Assembly (NCBI RefSeq): GCF_029892105.1
Contig: NZ_JARZAJ010000001.1
Location: forward strand, 62,001 to 126,000
DNA from: Kitasatospora sp. GP82
GTDB lineage: Bacteria; Actinomycetota; Actinomycetes; Streptomycetales; Streptomycetaceae
Length of the DNA stretch: 64,000 bases
Direction of reading: 5' to 3'
Position numbers and translations under genes: made by a program. Position 1 is the first letter of the stretch, and each line of letters begins with the position of its first letter. The notes under the pieces are model-generated. The model searched no databases. It was not told the DNA's origin and saw only the letters and a program-made list of their open reading frames with translations. Below, one piece after another: positions 48,493-57,693 of this stretch.

Positions 48493-49791
48493 TTGAACGC
48501 TACGTCCCCGCGCACCACTGACGCATCCCGCATCGCGTCGTGGCCACCAGTCGCGATGCCCGGCCTGCCTGGCCAGCACCACCCCACCGAGCCGCAGCCT
48601 GCGGCCACAGCCTGTGGAGAGTCGGAGCCCACCGCACCGGCCGAGCCCGCCGGGCCAACCGGCCTCGACGCGATGCCGGACGCCCCGGCGACCGGGGGAG
48701 CCGACCTGCTCGCGCAGCTCAAGGCCCTGATCGCCAGGTTCGTGATCCTGCCCTCCGAGGAGGCGCTGGACGCCGCCACGCTGTGGGTCGCGGCGACCCA
48801 CCTGCAGACCGCGTGGCAACACGCCCCGCGCCTGGCGGTGGTCGGACCCGCCAAGCGGTGCGGCAAGTCCCGCCTGCTCGACGTCCTGACCGAGACCGTC
48901 CACAAGCCGGTGATCACGGTCAACTCCACACCGGCGGCGGTCTTCCGCTCGATCACGGCCGAGCCGCCGACGCTCCTGGTCGACGAGGCCGACACCATCT
49001 TCGGCACTCCGAAGATGGCCGAGAAGAACGAGGAGATGCGCGGCCTGCTTAACGCCGGGCACCAGAAGGACCGCCCGGTGCTGCGCGTGGTCGGCAACGA
49101 CCACACGCCTCACGCGTTCCCCACCTTCGCGATGGCGGCCATCGCGGGCATCGGCGACCTGCCCGACACGATCATGGACCGCTCGATCGTCATCCGGATG
49201 CGCCGCCGCGCCGAGGGCGAGCGCGTCTCGCCGTACCGCACCAAGCGCGACAGCCCCGCCCTGCACGAGATCCGCGCGAAGCTCGCCCTGTGGACCAAAC
49301 CCCTGGCCGAGAAGGCCGAACTCCTGGAGCCGGATCTGCCGGTGGAGGACCGCGCCGCCGACACCTGGGAGCCCCTGGTGATCATCGCGGACCTCGCGGG
49401 CGGCCCCTGGCCGCGCCTGGCCCGGCAGGCGTGCGCCCGCATGGTTGCCTCCGAGGCCCAGGCCGAGGAGGAGAACCCCAGCGGCGCGAGGATCCTCGCC
49501 GACATCCGGCGGATCTTCGTCGGCAGCGGCGACCCGGACAGCCTCTCCACTGACCACCTTCTGATCGCACTGAACAACGACCACGAGGCGCCCTGGGCCG
49601 AGCACGGACGGGGCGGCCTGACACCGCGTGGGCTCGGAGCGATGCTCCGTGACTACGGCATCTCCTCGGGCAACGTGCGCGTCGGCGATACCCAGCGCAA
49701 GGGCTACACGCGCAACAAGTTCGCCGACGCCTGGCGGCGCTACTGCCCGACCGTCCACCCGCTCGACGCCGGGGAGGCGAGCGAGAGCTGA
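48493..49791 (+). CDS. DUF3631 P-loop ATPase of the integrative element
   Basis: A 432-residue protein starting at TTG 48493, 6 nt after AGGAGGAG. After ~65 disordered residues comes an AAA-like core: VVGPAKRCGKSRLLDVL (Walker A), TLLVDEADTIF (Walker B), VVGNDHTPHAFPTFAMAAIAG (sensor), and RMRRRAEGERVSPYR. The C-terminal region (GGLTPRGLGAMLRDYGI, KGYTRNKFADAWRRY) is a winged-helix module. DUF3631 is common in actinobacterial mobile elements, where it is thought to act in replication as a helicase-like ATPase; that role is inferred. Confidence 0.87.
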   Translation: MNATSPRTTDASRIASWPPVAMPGLPGQHHPTEPQPAATACGESEPTAPAEPAGPTGLDAMPDAPATGGADLLAQLKALIARFVILPSEEALDAATLWVAATHLQTAWQHAPRLAVVGPAKRCGKSRLLDVLTETVHKPVITVNSTPAAVFRSITAEPPTLLVDEADTIFGTPKMAEKNEEMRGLLNAGHQKDRPVLRVVGNDHTPHAFPTFAMAAIAGIGDLPDTIMDRSIVIRMRRRAEGERVSPYRTKRDSPALHEIRAKLALWTKPLAEKAELLEPDLPVEDRAADTWEPLVIIADLAGGPWPRLARQACARMVASEAQAEEENPSGARILADIRRIFVGSGDPDSLSTDHLLIALNNDHEAPWAEHGRGGLTPRGLGAMLRDYGISSGNVRVGDTQRKGYTRNKFADAWRRYCPTVHPLDAGEASES

Positions 49792-49825
49792 CCACCTCTA
49801 CCGGGTTGCCGCACTTGCCGTCCCC

Positions 49826-49868
49826 GCCGTAACACCGCAGGTCACAGCACCCGCCGCCGAGACGGCAA
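49826..49868 (+). repeat. 43-bp direct repeat, copy 1
   Basis: Exact match to 49996-50038; begins gccgtaacaccgcaggtcac. Located just after the DUF3631 gene. Confidence 0.95.
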
Positions 49869-49875
49869 CCGGGCT

Positions 49876-50162
49876 CAAGACGGCACGTCAGGCGACACCG
49901 TCCTGTCCTGCCGCCGACCGCACCGACCGCGTCGGCGGCAGGGCCCAGCCGGGGACGGCACCCGCACCCGTCTTGTGCCGTACCTACTGTCCCCTGCCGT
50001 AACACCGCAGGTCACAGCACCCGCCGCCGAGACGGCAAGCAGGCCCAAGACGGAAGCAGCCGCCTCGCCAAGACGGCAGCACCTTCGCCCAAGACGCCAC
50101 AGGCCGCCCGAGCCTGCCCCTGCCGTACCCGCCCTGACCTGCGGTGGCAACGGCCAAGACGG
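49876..50162. repeat. CAAGACGG iteron-like cluster (origin or oriT candidate)
   Basis: CAAGACGG occurs at 49876, 50046, 50069 and 50155, as CAAGACG at 50090, and inverted (CCGTCTTG) at 49968-49975. With the two 43-bp repeats these fill the 429-bp gene-free gap between the ATPase and the MobC-fusion gene. Such spaced short repeats are typical of Rep- or relaxosome-binding sites. Function is inferred. Confidence 0.6.
49996..50038 (+). repeat. 43-bp direct repeat, copy 2
   Basis: Exact match to 49826-49868 with 170 bp between starts. Confidence 0.95.
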
Positions 50163-50220
50163 CAGAGACGGATCCCAGCAGCACCCCCACCAGCCCGCAC
50201 ACCGCAAGGACCCCATCACC

Positions 50221-51555
50221 ATGCCTGCCACCGCACCGCCGACCGGGTCGGCCTCCAGCCGCGTGACCGTCTGTGACCACGCCATCATCGGTCTCCTCGC
50301 CCTGGCTGGCTTCGCGCTCTCCTACGACGCTCTGCGCCAGACCGCCGAGGCGATCCAGGTCCGCGGCCCGCTGACCTACGTCTTCCCGCTGATCATCGAC
50401 GGGTTCATCACATACGGCGTCCGAGCACTGCTCGTCCTGCGGACAGCGCCGTTCACCGCCCGCGCCTACGTGTGGGGCCTCTTCCTGGCCTCCACCGCCG
50501 CCAGCGTGTGGGCCAACATCCTCCACGCCGTCCGCCTGAACGACCAGAGCCCGATCGGCCTCGGACTGCACCTCGGCGACACGCCAGTCGGCGCGCTCTC
50601 CATGATCGCCCCGCTCGCCCTCGCCGGGTCCGTCCACCTCGGCATCATCGTCTCCCGTCACACCGCGAGCCGAACCGAGTGGGAGCCCGCCACTCGAACG
50701 GCCACGGCCGACCGCAGCCCTTCCGTCGAGACCACCGAGGCTGCAGCCCAGCCGGACGACCACGACGCCGACCGCATTCTTCCGGCCGATCGCGAGGCCG
50801 AGCCGGGACCGGAGCCAGAGCCGGTCGGCGGCGACGACCAGGCTGAACCGTCGGCCTTCGCCGACGCCCCACGCGCGGACCGCGAGCTCATCGCACCGCG
50901 CAAGCGCACCGGTCGTCCGCCGGCCGCGAGCATGGACGAGCTTCTGAGGGTCGCGCGTCCAGCCGTAGCCCAGCACGGCGTCACCGTCGCCGTGGTCCAG
51001 AAGGCCACCCGCGAGGCCTGCCTCCCGATCAGCAGCGCGCGCTTCACCGAGCTGATGAATCGCCTGCGCGCCGAGCAGACCGGTCCGCAGAACGAGAAGG
51101 CGGATCGCGAGCAGGCGGCTTCGTGTGAGAGCTCGCGGTCAGTCGACGGCCGGATGTGCGCGGGCAGCACCGACACCACCGACGCCGCCGACAGCGTGCC
51201 TGCCGTGCAGAGCGTCCAGCCGGCGATCCGCCGCTTCACCGGTGACAAGCGCACCGAGCGCGTCGGTCCGCTGCGGTTCACACCCGAGGAGCGCATCCGG
51301 CTGCAGGTGGCCACGGCCGCCAACGACTACTGGGGTGAGTCCGGGTTCGCCGCGGATGTAGTCCTGGCCTTCGTCGACGGCCAGTTCTTCATCGACCTGC
51401 CGCTGGCGGAGGAACGCCGTCACACCCACGTCTTCCGCGCCCAGGTCCTGCGCGCCCTCAACGGCATCGGCCACAACATCAACCAGATCGCCCGTGCCCT
51501 CAACGGCGGCTACCAGCCGCCCGCCGACAGCCGCCAGAAGATCGAGGAGGCCTGA
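50221..51555 (+). CDS. DUF2637 membrane domain fused to MobC-like mobilisation protein
   Basis: A 444-residue protein. Residues ~15-140 are a DUF2637 (SpdB-like) unit of four helices (HAIIGLLALAGFALSYDAL, TYVFPLIIDGFITYGVRALL and two more). A charged disordered linker (~145-220) and a small helix-turn-helix-like part (~235-285, HGVTVAVVQKATREACLPIS) follow. The C-terminal ~110 residues are MobC-like: RFTPEERIRLQVATAAN and VLRALNGIGHNINQIARALN, the relaxosome accessory signature. The fusion would tether the relaxosome to the membrane. AAGGA precedes the ATG. The relaxase start follows 5 nt after its stop. Confidence 0.85.
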   Translation: MPATAPPTGSASSRVTVCDHAIIGLLALAGFALSYDALRQTAEAIQVRGPLTYVFPLIIDGFITYGVRALLVLRTAPFTARAYVWGLFLASTAASVWANILHAVRLNDQSPIGLGLHLGDTPVGALSMIAPLALAGSVHLGIIVSRHTASRTEWEPATRTATADRSPSVETTEAAAQPDDHDADRILPADREAEPGPEPEPVGGDDQAEPSAFADAPRADRELIAPRKRTGRPPAASMDELLRVARPAVAQHGVTVAVVQKATREACLPISSARFTELMNRLRAEQTGPQNEKADREQAASCESSRSVDGRMCAGSTDTTDAADSVPAVQSVQPAIRRFTGDKRTERVGPLRFTPEERIRLQVATAANDYWGESGFAADVVLAFVDGQFFIDLPLAEERRHTHVFRAQVLRALNGIGHNINQIARALNGGYQPPADSRQKIEEA

Positions 51556-51560
51556 CCACC

Positions 51561-53302
51561 GTGATCGCGCCGATCAAGGACCCCGGATCGAACACCCGCG
51601 GACTGCTTGCCTACCTCTACGGGCGCGGCCGGCACGACGAACACCACGACCCGCACATCGTCTCCGGCTTCGCCATGCTGGGTATGCCCGACCCCGGTCG
51701 CGACCCGCGCACTACGCTCACCCAACTCGCCCGCCACCTCGACGAGCCCGTGCGCCTGCGCAACAGCGAGGCCGGCCAGAAGATCACCGGCCACGTCTGG
51801 CACTGCCCCGTACGCGCCGCACCCGAAGACCGCGAGCTCTCCGACGCCGAGTGGGCCGACATCGCCCGCCGCATCGTCCACGCCACCGGCATCGCCCCCG
51901 AAGGCGACGAACTGGCCTGCCGCTGGCCGTACGCCAGGCGGACGACCACATCCACATCCTCGCCACCACCGTCCGCGAGGATGGCCGCCGCCCCAAGCTC
52001 AACAACAGCGGCCGACGCGCCGGAGCCGAGTGCCGCGAGATCGAGAGGGACTACGGCCTGCGCAGGCTCGGCACCGGCGACGGCACCGCCGACAAGCGGC
52101 CCACCCAGGCCGAGATGCACAAGGCGGCACGGCTCGGCTGGGAACAGACCAGCAGGCAGTGGCTGCAGGAGCGCATCCGCGCCGCCATCCCCCACGCAGC
52201 CAACGCCGAACAGTTCCTCGCCTACCTCCAGGCGGACGGCGTCGAGGTGAAGATCCGCCGCCTGCCGTCCGGGGACCTCCAGGGCTACTCCGTCGGCCGC
52301 CCCGGCGACCTCGACAAGAACGGCAGGCAGATCTACCTTCCCGGCGGGAAGATCTCACCCGACCTCTCCCTGCCCAAGCTCCAGGCCCTCCTCGAAGACG
52401 GCCAGCCGACCGAGCACCCGACGGCGCGCCGCAACCGGCCCAGCAACACGTGGCAGCGCGCCACCGACGCCCTCGACACCCTCCACGACGACTTGGCAGA
52501 CGGCGAGTCGAGCGCCGGTGGCGGGAGCGGTGACGGCTCCCGCGCGCAGGCCCAGATCACCGCGCTCGGCGAACTGATCGAGGCCACCGCGCAGGTCGCA
52601 CCCGCCGACCTGCGCGGCGAACTTCGAGTCGCTACCCGCGTGTTCGCGCGCGCCCAGCGCTCCCAGGTCCGCGCCGAGCACCAGGCCGCAGCCGGCCTTC
52701 GTCACGCGGCCCGCGACATCGTGCGCGCCGCCGACGGACCCGACGGCAGCACCCTCGCCGTCCTGCTCGCCACCCTCGTCTGGGCCGCGATCCTCGCCGG
52801 ACGCTGGCACCAGGCCCGAGGCCACCAGCAGCAGGCCGAAGCCGCCCACCGGGCCGTTCGGCACCTTGAGGCCGCCTACGACCAGGCCGCCGCACCGCAG
52901 TTCGCCGCCCTCGTCCACCGACAGCCCAAGGAGGAGACCCGCAACACTCTCGCTCACGACGTCCGCGCAGCTGTCCCCGAGCACGCCGAGCGGATCCTTG
53001 CCGACCCCAACTGGCCAGCCCTGGCCACCGTCCTCGCTGATGCCGAAGCCGGCGGCCACCAGCCCCACCAGCTCCTCGCCCAGGCCGTCGAGCGACGCGA
53101 GCTGGCCACCGCCCGCCTGCCCGCCAAGGTCCTCATCAGCCGCATCCAGCACACCAGCCGCAACCCCGTCCCCAGCCGGGTCGCCGAAGCCGCCCGCCTG
53201 CGCTCTAGCACCCTGGCTGCCCTCCCGCAGCGGCGGACGCCCGAGCCCGCGGTACCGACGTTCGCTGTCCCGACTGAGAACCGCCAGCATCGCCGCAGGT
53301 AA
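51561..53302 (+). pseudogene. Relaxase/mobilization nuclease, frameshifted
   Basis: Starting at GTG 51561 behind GAGGAGG, the frame encodes a relaxase N-terminus (IAPIKDPGSNTRGLLAYLYG, later HVWHCPVRAAPEDRELSDAEWADIAR) up to GDELACRWP at ~51930. Normal continuation resumes in another frame as AVRQADDHIHILATTVREDG, the metal-binding three-His motif, and runs ~455 codons to 53302. A net loss of one (or four) bases near ggccgtacgcc explains the break. The C-terminal part has a helical, partly hydrophobic region (LAVLLATLVWAAILAG) and ends basic (RQHRRR). Intact, it would nick at oriT and pilot DNA transfer. A sequencing error here is possible. Confidence 0.87.
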
Positions 53303-53383
53303 GAGATGACGGCCGACCATTGAGTGGCCATCAGCGGCGCCCGTCCGCATGGCGGGGTGCCCAGTGAAATACAGCTTGGCGTC

Positions 53384-53421
53384 GCTTCCGGTGGTCGGGA
53401 GCCTTCCCGACCACCGGAAGC
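53384..53421. terminator. Terminator between relaxase and pentapeptide genes
   Basis: A perfect 17-bp stem (gcttccggtggtcggga) with a 4-nt loop, 82 nt after the relaxase stop. The rest of 53303-53535 shows nothing else. Confidence 0.85.
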
Positions 53422-53535
53422 CTCGTCGTGTCGCCACCGTGGCCGACCGGCCAGGAGTACCCCCATGCCAGACCCGCCGATACGCCCTACCCTCCCTGAC
53501 CGCCAAGCGATCCGGGCCGCTCCATCCCGACAAGT

Positions 53536-54692
53536 TCAATCCCCGGCGGCCTCCGGGGCAGGGGGGTTCGCCAGCCAGTCGGGGAGCTGGGTCGTCGAGT
53601 CGGTGACCGCATGCGAGATTTGCTCGTGGGTCAAGCCCATAACTTGACGGAGGTCGGCTCCTTCGAGATGCGTCTGATAGAGCAGCGCTTCATCGAGCCG
53701 GGTACGCGTCCAGTCAGCCTCGCTCAGGCGGGCATTGGAGAGGTTCGCCCCAGTGAGATCAGCGTCGACGAAGGAAGCCGAACCTGCCTGGTCGATCAAC
53801 TTGAGATCGGCGCCGCGCAGGCTTGCCCCGGTCAAGTGTGCTGCAGGAAGCCGCGCTTGCGTCAGATGGGCACCATCCAGCATGGCGCGATTCAGCCAAG
53901 CGGCGCGAAGGTCAGCTCGGTCGAGACGGACGTCCGGGAGGTGCGCCCCGGTGAGCTTGGCGAAGGCCAGATTTGTGTCGATGAGATTGGCCCCGTTCAA
54001 GCGAGCGCCCCTCAGCTCGGCCCCAACGAGGTAGGCCCCGGCGAGGTCAATGGGGCCTGACTCCTCCCGGTCGGGCCGACGGCGCAAAACGGCGAGTCCG
54101 GCTTCGACGTCAGTGGGGGGTCGGAACCGCAAGGCTGGGGGCAGCTTTTGACGCTGCAGAAGCTGCTCCTCGCTGGGCACTGTCGCATGCTCGCGAATAA
54201 ACGCGATCACCACCTCGACGATCGCTGCGTGATCCGCCGGGGAGTCGTGCATGATCCGTTCGAGGGCGTATACACCGCCGATGCGCACGCTCAGCTGACT
54301 GGATCCGAGCTGCTGGATCGCCTTGATGTATCGGTCGGTCACCTGGTTCTCGCGAGCGATCCTTCCTGCCGCTGATCTTTCTCGCGATTGTGTTGAAGAG
54401 TCTCTTGAGCCACCCTCAGGTTCTCTTGGGTGACTCTGAGTGTCCTGCCAGTGAAGAAGAGACCAACGGCACCCGCCGAAGCAACCAGGAGTGCAACGAC
54501 CGCAGTGCGGAAACCCGCGACAACGGTCGCTTTGGGTCCGCTGTCCCTGAGGCCGTTTAGCTCCACCCGGTCCAGTTCCCATGGGCCGCGCCACAGCAGC
54601 CAGAGGGAGCCCACCAACACGAGAGTGATCAACATGGGAGTGAGGGCTCGTAGCAGCAATCGCCGTGCACTGCCGGTGGTCACGGGGCTCAC
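53536..54692 (-). pseudogene. Membrane-anchored pentapeptide-repeat protein, frameshifted
   Basis: Two frames make up one gene. The 5' part (from about GTG 54692) encodes two hydrophobic segments (LLLRALTPMLITLVLVGSLWLLW; TAVVALLVASAGAVGLFF) and a coiled coil (LRVTQENLRVAQETLQHNRE). It hits a stop at 54346-54348. One base is missing near 54365, and the other frame continues with ARENQVTDRYIKAIQQLGS and YALERIMHD, normal for this family. Then come ~22 pentapeptide A(D/N)LXX repeats (GANLIDTNLAFAKLTGAHL and similar), giving a right-handed beta-helix. The intact type is common in Streptomyces and of unknown function. The 5' start is uncertain. Confidence 0.8.
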
Positions 54693-54849
54693 CTGCTGGC
54701 CACGCTGCCATCGAGATTCGTCATTGGGCCTCCGCGGGCTTGGCGGCACGGTGCCGCAACCGTCTTGGAACCTACCGGAGGACGAGGTCGTCGACGTGCC
54801 GTTCACCGACGAGAATGGTCACGTGTGCCACGGGTTGCAGCCACAGCGC

Positions 54850-55190
54850 GCGCCGAGGAACAGCTCAAGGTTGGCCGGCACCCGGCCCAGTGCCCCCTGG
54901 CAGCACCACCGACGCCCTCGACCCACTGTCCGAAGACCTCACCGCTGGCGGCAGCGGGGGCGACGGCAACCTGGCCCAGGCCCAGATCATCGTGCTCAGC
55001 GAATTGATCGAGGCCACCGCACAGACCGCACCCGCCGACCTGCGCGCCGAACTCCGGATCACTTCAGGGGGCGTTCGCCCGCACTCAGTGATCCCAGATC
55101 CGCTCTGAGCATCAAGCCGCCGCCAGCCTTCGCACCGCCGCCCGCGACCTGGTGAACGCCAGAAGTGGCAAGGACGGCAGGGCTCTCGCC
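54850..55190 (+). pseudogene. Remnant of a second relaxase gene
   Basis: This stretch resembles the middle of the relaxase gene at 52466-52760: TDALDPLSEDL, GDGNLAQAQIIVLSELIEATAQTAPADLRAEL, then in another frame HQAAASLRTAARDLVNAR-like codons. It differs by many substitutions and at least one frameshift, and it has no start or catalytic part. It is therefore an older relic of a related mobile element, not a recent copy. The wider gap 54693-55346 contains nothing else that I recognise. Confidence 0.75.
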
Positions 55191-55346
55191 GAACTGATCA
55201 GCAATCGAACCGACACCAGCGCGGTGGTGCTGGCTCTGTCGTCTTCGGTCGCCAGGAACGATCTCAACCTGACACAAGCAGCAGTCCGGCACTACGAGCA
55301 ATGCGGTGCCGGACGTCTTCTCTCGATGCCAGTGGCCAACCCCTCG

Positions 55347-55892
55347 CTACCGCGCGCCGAGGTTCACAGCTGGGCGGAGCAGGTCGAGGACGTGCGTCCA
55401 GCTGTAGCTGTCGCGGCCTCCGCCCGCCTTGGGCATGTGGGGCACGTAGTCGCCGATCAGGACGCCCATCGAACGGAGCCGGGCCAGGCTCTCGTCGTAT
55501 GCCGGATGAGCCGCCTGGGCGGAGTTCACGTACGGCTGGATGGCGGTCGGGATGCCGAGTCCGTACGCCTCGCAGAGGATGCCGAGTGCGAGCGTGTCCG
55601 AGATGCCAGCGGCCCACTTGTTGATGGTGTTGAAGGTGGCGGGCGCGACCGCGATGGCATCTGCCGGCGGCAGTGGCTGTGGGACGCTGGGCGTGCGCCA
55701 GGCCGAGCGGATGGGGTAGCCGGTCTGTGTCTCGATGGCCTCCTGGTCTATGAAGCCGAGTGCGCTGGGGGTGGCCACCACGCCGACCTTCCAGCCTTCG
55801 TCATGGGCGGCGGTGATGAGCGTGCCTACATCGTCCGCGATGCCTGAGGCACAGACGACGATGTAGAGGAACGGCTCGCGCTGATCGGTCAA
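55347..55892 (-). CDS. Flavoprotein (phosphopantothenoylcysteine decarboxylase fold)
   Basis: A 181-residue HFCD-type flavoprotein. It starts with a Rossmann strand (FLYIVVCASGIADDVGTLI), has VGVVATPSALGFID and PLPPADAIAVAPATFNTINKWAAGISDTLA, the family's PAT/SATANTIAKxAxGxxDNLL region, and an end segment YVPHMPKAGGGRD. Such proteins bind FMN and decarboxylate peptidyl-Cys or pantothenoyl-Cys, but stand-alone Streptomyces members have no assigned substrate. TTG 55892 follows GGGAG by 7 nt and overlaps the stop of the upstream regulator gene (TTGA), so the two are coupled. Confidence 0.88.
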   Translation of the reverse strand: MTDQREPFLYIVVCASGIADDVGTLITAAHDEGWKVGVVATPSALGFIDQEAIETQTGYPIRSAWRTPSVPQPLPPADAIAVAPATFNTINKWAAGISDTLALGILCEAYGLGIPTAIQPYVNSAQAAHPAYDESLARLRSMGVLIGDYVPHMPKAGGGRDSYSWTHVLDLLRPAVNLGAR

Positions 55893-57163
55893 ACCTGGAC
55901 TCCCAACTCCTGGCAGAAACGACGAAGCTCCGGGATCGCGCCGCGCCGGTCGCGGGCGGCCATGTCACCGGCCAGCTCCAGCACGGCAGGGCGTCGGCGG
56001 ATGTCCTCCGACGCACAGCTCTCCGCGATCCTCAGCGCTTTGTACCCCTCGGCCAGTCTGCCCTGTTGGCTGTATGCCCGTGCAGCCTCCACCCAGAGTG
56101 CCGCCCGGCGTTCAGGAACGGGGATGCGTCGGCGCATCAGGGGCTGAGCGGCTTCGAGCGCCGCTCCCGCATCGCCCAGGACGACGGAGGCGCTCACCGA
56201 ATGCAGCGCGACGTTGGTCGGGCTGAAGTTCGCCCAGGCGTCCGGTGCGTCGAGCTCGACGTAGTGCGCGACCTCCTGGGCCTCGGCGAGGAACTCTGCG
56301 GTCGTGGCGCGATCGCCGCCCGCGCTCGCGGCCGTAACTCCGCGAAGAAGCATGAGGCCGAGCGCTGCGAGGTAGGCGGGAGGCCGCCGGTCGTAGCTGC
56401 TGGCGAGTTGGTCGGCGGTGTGGCGGATGAGGGTGATGGCCGGCTTGGTGTGCCGGTCTCGGGCGAGCACGTGGGCCTGAACACGGACACTGGAGGCCAT
56501 GACGACGGGATCGCCGCTCCGTTCGGCCTCGGCCATCGCCCGGCCGACCGCTAGCCAGGCGTTGCCGTGGTCGCCCAGCTTCAGGAGCAGACTCACCGCG
56601 GTCTGGTAGGCCGTCGCGAGCAGACCTGCCAGCGCCGGGTCGCCGCCATGGACAGCGTCCTGGGCCTGGCGAAGGTCGGCGATCAGCGACGGCAGGGCGT
56701 CTTCCAACTCGGCATACCGACAGGCATAGAAGAGCCTGCGGGCCTGGGAGAGTCGCGCGGTGAGAGCGGCCTGGGCCTGTGGCGGAGCACTGGCTGGAAG
56801 CGGTCCAGGCAGAAGTGCCTGCACAAGCTCCATGCCCACGCTGGGCGGGGCTGCTGGGGCCGCGAGCGCGACGACGCTCGCAGCCAAGAAGTTCCGACGG
56901 TGCATGTCGTCCGCCCTGCTGTCCGCACTGGTATGGGAGGACAGGCCGAGGCTCCCCAGTGGGATGTCGAGCACGGCCGCGACAGCCCGCAGAACGTCCA
57001 TGTCCTGCGTCCCCGTGCCGCTCTCAAGTCGGCTGATCTTCGACTGGTGGTAGCCCAGTTCGGTGGCCACATCCTCTTGCGTCCGGCCGCTCAACACTCG
57101 TGCGCGGCGGATCACTTCTCCGATCCCGCCCGCTGCGGAGTGTGCCTTGGCCGTCGGCGACAT
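55889..57163 (-). CDS. XRE helix-turn-helix regulator with TPR-like sensor domain
   Basis: A 424-residue protein. Residues ~12-70 are an XRE helix-turn-helix (IGEVIRRARVLSGRTQEDVATELGYHQSKISRLE, in part). Then comes a DMHRRNFLAASVVALAAPAA stretch that looks like a signal/Tat motif but is common in these cytoplasmic regulators. Residues ~150-420 are TPR-like helical repeats (GDHGNAWLAVGRAMAEAE, AALWVEAARAYSQQGRLAEG). ATG 57163 lies after AGGAGAAGCC. It forms an operon with the flavoprotein and diverges from the small Cys-rich/HATPase pair. Confidence 0.9.
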   Translation of the reverse strand: MSPTAKAHSAAGGIGEVIRRARVLSGRTQEDVATELGYHQSKISRLESGTGTQDMDVLRAVAAVLDIPLGSLGLSSHTSADSRADDMHRRNFLAASVVALAAPAAPPSVGMELVQALLPGPLPASAPPQAQAALTARLSQARRLFYACRYAELEDALPSLIADLRQAQDAVHGGDPALAGLLATAYQTAVSLLLKLGDHGNAWLAVGRAMAEAERSGDPVVMASSVRVQAHVLARDRHTKPAITLIRHTADQLASSYDRRPPAYLAALGLMLLRGVTAASAGGDRATTAEFLAEAQEVAHYVELDAPDAWANFSPTNVALHSVSASVVLGDAGAALEAAQPLMRRRIPVPERRAALWVEAARAYSQQGRLAEGYKALRIAESCASEDIRRRPAVLELAGDMAARDRRGAIPELRRFCQELGVQV

Positions 57164-57414
57164 GGCTTCTCCTGCCAATGCTGATCCTGCCTGGTGGGCC
57201 GAGCGTAGCCGCACCAGGACAACCCGGTATGCACGATCTGCATGGATCATGCGCACCTGGCGCGCTACCTAACCACTCGGCTCGGCCACGGAGTTGTCTT
57301 GGCGTCAGCAGCTCACTCACCCCTGGAGCTCGCGACTCCCGACCCCGCATGCCCGAGGCCCATCCGTGGTCTCCGGCGAGCGTGGTTCTACCCAGTGGCT
57401 AAGGAGAAGCGCCA

Positions 57415-57693
57415 ATGGCCTTCCGCTCGGACGTGCAGAGAGAAAACACCGCGCACCAGCGGGACGCCATGGCCCTTCCTCTCGTACCGGTCGGAGAGCA
57501 GATGATCAGCGGAGTGGCGGCCCTCCCAAACCGCGCCACCGAGCGCCGTCGGCGCCTCGCGGCTGCCAGCGCCAACGCCCGGGAGGTGCTGGGCCGTCAC
57601 CAGTTCGCCGACGGTCAGTGCAGTCACGGCTGTGGCGTCTGGCCGTGCAACACCGTGGTCGACACGGTCCAGGAATGCGACGGTGACCGATGA
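57415..57693 (+). CDS. Small Cys-rich hypothetical protein
   Basis: A 92-residue protein starting at ATG 57415, 9 nt after AAGGAG. Its C-terminus has CSHGCGVWPC followed by a fourth Cys in QECDGDR, a possible zinc or redox site. The N-terminal 60 residues are helical and basic (ATERRRRLAAASANAREVLG). The stop overlaps the next start (ATGA), so it is made together with the HATPase protein. No family recognised. Confidence 0.75.
   Translation: MAFRSDVQRENTAHQRDAMALPLVPVGEQMISGVAALPNRATERRRRLAAASANAREVLGRHQFADGQCSHGCGVWPCNTVVDTVQECDGDR

Noticed and set aside
56882..56960. Tat-like export signal inside the XRE-TPR regulator (HRRNFLAASVVALAA)
   Set aside because: It lies about 90 residues in, after a DNA-binding domain, and the same stretch is typical of this cytoplasmic regulator family. 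Export is not credible.
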